This document shows, piece after piece, positions 58,668 to 64,000 of a DNA stretch of 64,000 bases. Position 1 is the first letter of the stretch; every line of letters starts with the position of its first letter. The notes beneath the pieces were generated by a model that ran no database searches, was not told the DNA's origin, and saw only the letters and a list, made by a program, of their open reading frames with translations. Both the position numbers and the translations under genes were made by a program. Location: NCBI GenBank assembly GCA_012861695.1, contig JAAOOA010000276.1:1-64000 (forward strand), given 5' to 3'. The stretch is from Trematomus loennbergii (Eukaryota > Chordata > Actinopteri > Perciformes > Nototheniidae).

Positions 58668-58705
58668 ATAAAAATAATAATAATAATAATAATAATAATA
58701 TAGTA
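58668..58705 (+). repeat. (AAT)n microsatellite
   Basis: About ten AAT units run just before TATAGTAATAAG. Confidence 0.9.
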
Positions 58706-59865
58706 ATAAGCTTTATATTTGTATAGCACCTATTACAATAATTGTAGCCAAACTGGCTTCACAGCAGTTCAATAGACAGATTAGTATAACATGACAGGAT
58801 AAAAGCAATGTAGAGGAGCAGCTACATTTCAACACATGTATCCACTAAGATTAATACATGAAGACTTGTGACTCGGACTTGACTTGGACTCTTCTTGGGT
58901 GACTCGGACTTGGACTCGGACTCGAACACAGGTAATGATGACTCAGACTCGACTCGGACACTCCTTGGGTGACTCAGACTTGGACTCGGACTCGACTACG
59001 ACTCTCCTTGGTGACTCGGACTTGGTCTCGGACTCGAAGAGTGGTGACTCGAGAGTGACTTGGATTCGTGAATTGGTGACTTGACTACAACACTGGTGTG
59101 CGTGCAGGACTTAAGCAGCAGAGTGCAGCACGAGCAACAGAGAAGGCAGGAGGCAACGAGCAGACGGGAAAACACAGGAAGCAACGAGCCCACGGAGATC
59201 AGCAGCAACAAGCAAGGCCAGGAAACAGGAGACACTAACATCCGGGAAGGACGAGGCGGACTGTCTGTGATGGGCAGAGGCGGGCAGTGAGGAGGATTAT
59301 CACCAGCGGCTCCAGTAAGGGGAAGTGACGTGGAGCAACAGGGGTGTAATTGTGATACACCCCTCTCTCAGCTAAGTACCCTTTTGGATATCTTCAGCCT
59401 TTTAACCCTCCCTTTTAAATGCCTTTTTAACACTTTTAATTGGAGCATTTTAGTCCTTGCTTTTAGCCCTATTTTATAAACTTTTAGTATAAAAACCACG
59501 GGACCCTGGACAATCGAGACACAGTCCCTAGGCTTTTAAGTGTGCAGTGAAGTGTTTGTGTGTGGAGTGGCTTTTTAACTGAGTGTGTCTCACCCAGTGG
59601 CTTGATTATATTGTTTTTATCCGCTCAGGGGATCTTGGAGCGCGTCCTCGGGCTACCTGGAGGGACAAGACCGAGACGCAAGACCTCTCGAGAGACTTTG
59701 GGCTGGGGCATTTTTATTCTATTTTTAACATAATAAACTGTTGTCAACTTTATTTGTTTGTGGTTCTTAACTCTGCTCCCCCTGATTTTAAAGAACCTGT
59801 GTAGCCTTTTAAGTAGGAGTCCTAGGCTCCTTTTAACCTAGGTGGCGTTGTCGGCAACTATCTTA

Positions 59866-60185
59866 GTTATTTTCAAACCTCTCCACAAATGCACCTGCCT
59901 GACCTGATCAAGTTAGATGCCGCCAATCACAGTGCACTGAGATTTGTTACTAACTGTAAAGCATTAACTCATCACTGTACCCTGTATGCCAGGGCAGGTT
60001 TGCCTTCCCTAACTGTACGGAGGCTCAGTCACTGGTACTTGTTCATCTACAAAGCCATGTTAGGTAAACTACCATCTTACATCTACTCTCTGATCACACG
60101 GCAAATTGAAAGTAGCTACTGCCTGAGATCTCATGCTGTGGTTTTGTTAAATGTGCCAAGTGCTAGGACTGTCAAAAAGAGACTG
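59866..60185 (+). mobile_element. Rex1-like LINE relic, part 2
   Basis: The frame from 59889 reads LIKLDAANHSALRFVTN, LTHHCTLYARAGLPSL, RRLSHWYLFIYKAMLGKLP and ARTVKKRL. It is homologous to 21020-21220 of the larger Rex1-like element (AALRYISNA, THHCTLYSLTGWSSL). It is cut at 60185 by the foldback insertion. Confidence 0.75.
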
Positions 60186-60187
60186 TA

Positions 60188-60920
60188 GCGGAGCGCGGTT
60201 TAAGCGTGCCGTGCCGTGCCTGGCCCGTTTTTGGTTGCGTTTCCACTAGGCGTAGTTCCGGCTAGCGGGTACTTTTTCACAGTTTTCTGGCTCTCCAAAA
60301 TCGAGGTTCTTTCCGGCCAACAACCGGGCTGAGTATGCTAAACTAGTGAGAGAATCGCTGGCAACTACAACAAAATGAACATATTTGAACCGTGATTTAA
60401 TTGTAATACACGTTTCAAAATGATGCCGAAGTAACAACATACTGATACCGGTTAGTAAAAACCATGAATTAATACTTTGACAAGTCTGCAGACAAGATGG
60501 CAGGCGAAAAACCTTTTAAAATGCGTGTTTTCTGAATGGAGATTGGCTAAGCTAAAGTTGTATATGCTCCGACCGTCCACACTCACAACAACGGCCTATA
60601 CAGACATAAATAAACTAGCGACTGTATTCGCCATGACACAGGCAGTCTGTGGTTTGTACATGTTTAACTTTTGGTCTAGTTTCTGAACAGATATGAGGAG
60701 CTGTGAGCTCTGAGGGCTAACAGCTAACGGCTGATGTTGGTTTTGTGTTTCGCATTGAAGATGACGTCACGGCTCCGCCTACACTGCGTTACTATAGATA
60801 CTACCCCAGTTCCTAAACTGTAATGGAAACGCAGCATAAAGTGAGCCTGGCCTAACAAGGCCTAACGAGACCTAGCCATACCGTACTAAGCCGAGCGAGG
60901 CCCTGCAGTGGAAAAGCGCC
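60188..60920. mobile_element. Foldback element (GGCGCTTTTCCACTGCA end) with a second foldback inside
   Basis: The right end inverted reads GGCGCTTTTCCACTGCAG; the left side has degenerate GTGCCGTGCCGTGCC. TA lies at both junctions (60186-60187 and 60921-60922). Inside, 60236-60843 is bounded by TGCGTTTCCACTAGG and the inverse GTAATGGAAACGCA. Removing the insertion rejoins the LINE after KKRL. Confidence 0.55.
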
Positions 60921-60921
60921 A

Positions 60922-61254
60922 TAAGGGGCGAAAGCTTTTAGGTGTGCTGCGTGCGCAGCTCCTCTAACTTGGAACAGTATGCAAAAAGAATGGAAACTGA
61001 GCAATTTGGTTCCACTACATGTTTTTAAAGCTCGGATATATACTATGCAAGCTGATACTGTTGGTACCTGTAAATGTCGTTCGGTATGTCAATTGTAAAT
61101 CCCTGCATCTATGTTGTATGATGTACAATCTTGTTTTTCTTTTTGTGTTTTCTGTTTTTATGTCTTCATGTGGAACCTACTTGCAGCAGGTCTCCCTTGA
61201 AAAAGAGATCGAGGATCTCAATGGGATTCACCTGATTAAATAAAGGTTTGAAAT

Positions 61255-61260
<6 letters not shown>
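60922..61260 (+). mobile_element. Rex1-like LINE relic, part 3 (3' end)
   Basis: After a short coding end with LTWNSM-like remains comes a 3' UTR with AGATCGAGGATCTCAATGGG and ATTAAATAAAGGTTTGAAA, the same tail style as 21560-21625. It runs directly into a GATA microsatellite. Confidence 0.7.

Positions 61261-61288
<28 letters not shown>
61256..61288 (+). repeat. (GATA)n microsatellite
   Basis: About eight GATA units follow the LINE 3' end, probably grown from the LINE tail. Confidence 0.9.
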
Positions 61289-62086
61289 CTGTAGATAGGT
61301 ACTTTATGGATCCCAATTTGGGAAATGTTTGCGCTGCAGCAGCATCAAAAACACAAGGCAATGTACATAAGAGAAACTAAGACACAGAAATAAACAGTCC
61401 AATATATTCAGAAATAGAATAAAATGACATTAAAAAGTTAAAAAAACTATACAATTGTTTTATCCTTTAGGTAAAACAACAACTGAAAGCAGCGTGATTT
61501 AAATAGAAGACAGTGGTTAATCTCTGGCCTGAAATGGAATAGGAAAAATGGCATGCAATGAACTGTAAATGTAGTGTAGTGACACGCCTCATCGGCAGGG
61601 GGCAGGCTGCCGGGAAGATGCACCAAAACCTGCAGGAGGTAGCGTAGAACCGGAACTAAGATTAATATCAACAACCTGAGTTACTACTAGGCAAAACTTG
61701 TCTCCAGGTAAAACTGACACACTTTTAAGTTATTATATTCGATACGATTCCGTATTATGGGGGAAGTATTTTCCTGCGCGTTAGAGAAGTGTTTTGTTTG
61801 TTTGTTTAGCATGTGTAGCAACTAAATTAGCTAACTTTGTGTCACCTGTCTAGCATACATTCATGTTGACAGTCTCGGTTAGCAGACAGTACTTTAATAT
61901 GCCCAGTGTCGCTCTGTTCTCAGCTTTAGCAAGGTTGCGGGTGTAGCTGAATTGTGTGCGAGCTGTCGTTGACACGTCCTGGTAGTTTTATGTGGCGCTG
62001 ACAGAACCCGGGTCGTTCGCAATGCTCCTGCAGCTGCTCCCACCTATCAACTAGCCGCCCGGCTGCTCTCCTGTCCGCCGCCTGCC
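61289..62086 (+). promoter_or_regulatory. uhmk1: Upstream region of uhmk1
   Basis: The first 500 bases are unremarkable. From about 61900 the sequence becomes GC- and CpG-rich up to the start codon, as in a housekeeping-type promoter and 5' UTR. No TATA box was recognised. Confidence 0.4.
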
Positions 62087-62958
62087 ATGGCTCACTGCGG
62101 CCCCGCAGAGCCCAGCGCAAAGGCGCAGGCACCGCGTCCCGACAGCAACAAGCCCGCGCAGGGCAGTGTCGACCAGGGTATGAAGCCGGTGCTTTTCGAG
62201 ATCTTTGGGGAGTTGTGGACCGTCCAGTCCCGGCTCGGCCAAGGAGTCTCGGCCTCGGTGTACCAGGTCAGCTCGGGCAGAGCCAGCACAACCGCCGCTG
62301 TCAAGGAGTTTCAGGCCAACACTCAGGGAGGAGACTACGGGTATCACAAGGAGAGGTCCGTGCTGGAAGATATCCAGGGACATAAAAACATAGGTAACAC
62401 CATTATTTGTACTAGAATATCGCAGGGTTTAGGATACTGGCTACTGTTTTGAACCCTTATGTGTCTTTTACATAGAGCAAAAAGGCCAAATTCTATTAAA
62501 ACATCTATCAATTTAATAGAAACATGCTTGTCATCTGTGGAATACACCTGGTAGAACATACAGCGAGACCATTCACTAATAGTTATGGTCTGGCTTTTTA
62601 ATTCGGCACATGATATCACATGACAGGATCTGAACTCAGTGTAACATCAGGCTTTTAAATGTGTCACACTGTTGTTCTGCTTTGGCTGACAGTTGTAAGC
62701 TCTAAAGAGTAGGGTAGTAACCCTAGTAACTATCATTATCCTGTAGTAAATGGTGCTGTCCAGTAAGAGGGTTGTTTTTACATGAAAACATGCATCAGGT
62801 CTATCTGTTTGCACTGACAGCTCTGTTCTCCTCTCAGTCACACTTTACGGGGTGTTCACCAACCACAGCTGTATGGGTGTTGCCACCCGCTGTTTGCTGC
62901 TGGAGCTCCTGGATGTCAGTGTGTCTGATCTGCTGACCAGTGGTACCCAGGGTGGAAG
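62087..62958 (+). CDS. uhmk1: uhmk1 (KIS kinase), first two coding exons; continues beyond window
   Basis: Exons 62087-62393 and 62838-62958 have GT/AG ends and join in phase (ATA G/TC ACA). The start GCCATGG is a strong Kozak context. UHMK1 is a nuclear Ser/Thr kinase with a C-terminal U2AF-homology motif, known to phosphorylate splicing factor SF1 and p27Kip1. The sequence shows LWTVQSRLGQGVSASVYQV (glycine loop, about residues 43-61), catalytic lysine in AAVKEF (Lys73), YGYHKERSVLEDIQGHKNIV, and TRCLLLELLDVSVSDLL, all close to human UHMK1. The 30-residue N-terminal lead is longer than in human. The catalytic loop and UHM domain lie beyond 64000. Confidence 0.92.
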
Positions 62959-63490
62959 GTAAGTGAAGTCTTGTCTGCTTCTCATACAGTATTCATCTGA
63001 CTGTAGCAGGTTGCCAGTTCATCAGATTGGCTCCACAATTTTTAGATTTGAGGGTTATAATTTGCACACTTATCTGTATTGATTAAAAGGGATACATTCT
63101 GATTTGTTGAAGTGGAGTTGTTTGAGGTACTTCATAGCCAGTGTAGCACATACAGTAGATGTAGGTTGGCACACCCCCAGTATGGAGATACAGACAGGAG
63201 TACCGCAGAAAGATAAGCAATTAACTGATTGGGGCAGTAGCAAAACGTATTTCAGACACACTTCAGTCAAGTGTCAGTCAAGTGTACACTATATTTAGAA
63301 AACCTTCGCCGTCAGACAGCTCTTTCCGACGGGGAACTTAAGTACTTTTCAATGCTCTCTTCAAAGCCACCCGACTCATTGACAAAAACAATAATTGTAC
63401 CTGGCAGAACATGTATCAGCAGCTCTTAGTCAGTTGCAACTGATTTAACACGAATACAAAAGTAAAATGAGTAACTTGATACAGTGTAGT

Positions 63491-63814
63491 AGGGCTGCTC
63501 GATTATGGCAAAAATCATAATCTCGATTATTTGGGTCAATAATTGATATCACGATTATTAAAAACGATTATCCATTTACTTTGAAAACATCCATTTATTG
63601 AAAAAAAAAGTGTAGTATTTTTTTAACAGTTGATTACCCTGAACTTTAAGTATAATTCAATTGAAAAACCAATACAAAAATATATAATTTTCTTTTTTTT
63701 TAAATAAATATATCTTTTTTTTTAATAATAATAGTTTTATTTCGATATGTTTTCATAATCGTTGCAAGCCAAAATCGTAATTGCGATTAAAATACGATTT
63801 AATTGAGCAGCCCT
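63491..63814. mobile_element. Short TIR element (AGGGCTGCTC) in uhmk1 intron 2
   Basis: The left end AGGGCTGCTCGATTATG is mirrored on the right by GAGCAGCCCT, and both flanks contain ACAGTGT (63481-63487 and 63815-63821). ATCG-rich phrases recur inverted inside. It is a 324-bp non-coding MITE, probably hAT-type. Confidence 0.7.
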
Positions 63815-64000
63815 ACAGTGTCGATTATATTTCTAGTTGCAATGACTATTAACTTATGACTGACATTGAACTCAGTTTTTTAAATGTGACAAGGGGCATT
63901 CAGGTAATTGTAAAATGGCAAACGCAATCACAAACGAAAAAAGGTTCAGAAAGATTATGCTGGTGAGTGCAGTCACTGTGAAGCTTTCTTTAATTCAGCA

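Larger units (their letters stand above)
57006..59095. mobile_element. hAT-type transposon with ACTCGGACTCG subterminal arrays
   Basis: GTGTGCGT occurs on both sides (56998-57005 and 59096-59103). The left end is CAGAGATGG, and the right end inverted is CAGTGTTGTAG. Dense arrays of GACTCGGACTCG-like units lie at about 57020-57085, 58030-58260 and 58862-59080. Such arrays often act as transposase-binding sites in hAT elements (inference). An inner inverted pair, GTTGCAGTCCAATAGTCC (about 57088) and GGACTATTCGACTGCAAC (about 58041), marks a nested foldback element. No transposase was found. Confidence 0.85.
56841..59865 (+). mobile_element. Insertion splitting the LINE relic; possibly a solo LTR-type element
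   Basis: Outside the nested hAT it consists of 56841-56997 and 59104-59865. It begins near TGTGACGGGTCAGT and its right part has short 3'-processing-like features (AATAAACTGTTG near 59733). It ends near GGTGGCGTTGTCGGCAAC. The TG start, AATAAA and lack of coding sequence suggest a solo LTR, but no clear target duplication was found. Confidence 0.35.

Noticed and set aside
57020..59080. Regular GACTCG arrays suggestive of a CRISPR or satellite
   Set aside because: Units are contiguous with no spacers and are bounded by hAT termini with an 8-bp duplication.

Overview
The window is animal genomic DNA and almost certainly from a teleost, probably a percomorph (inference). The genes are intron-rich with standard GT/AG sites. 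The transposon mix is typical of ray-finned fish: L2-type and Rex1/Babar-like LINEs, many hAT and PIF/Harbinger-type DNA transposons, short elements flanked by TTAA, and long (GT)n tracts. I saw no tRNA, rRNA, CRISPR array or bacterial-type operon.

Genes in order. (1) 14-162 (+): last coding exon of an unidentified single-pass membrane protein. (2) 30113-42327 (+): a complete ten-exon orthologue of human C19orf44 (DUF4614 family, function unknown). Its exon 3 has a reading-frame conflict. (3) 45543-52692 (-): all coding exons of akr1a1 (aldehyde reductase), giving a normal 324-residue enzyme. (4) 62087-62958 (+): first two coding exons of uhmk1 (KIS kinase), running off the right edge. C19orf44 and akr1a1 converge, with about 3.2 kb between their stop codons. 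I see no functional link among the four genes.

The rest is mostly layered transposons. From 163 to 30112 there is no supported host gene. The outstanding structure is 13766-25643: an outer Harbinger-like element (TTA target duplication) holds a second Harbinger (ATT duplication; Myb-like and transposase relics), which holds an L2 LINE, which holds a Rex1-like LINE. A separate hAT sits eight bases from the outer right end. Removing each layer restores the sequence of the layer below.

Two shorter nests lie at 1010-3197 and 10223-12346. A third, at 33483-36868, fills C19orf44 intron 5 and includes two (GT)n tracts. Introns of akr1a1 carry two head-to-tail pairs of Harbinger-type elements, each pair sharing one TAA. 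The longer members still encode the start of a MADF domain. From 56430 to 61260 one LINE relic is split by an insertion containing a 2.1-kb hAT with GACTCG-rich arrays, and by a foldback element.

Element boundaries were read by eye from inverted termini and target-site duplications. Family names without protein evidence are inferences.
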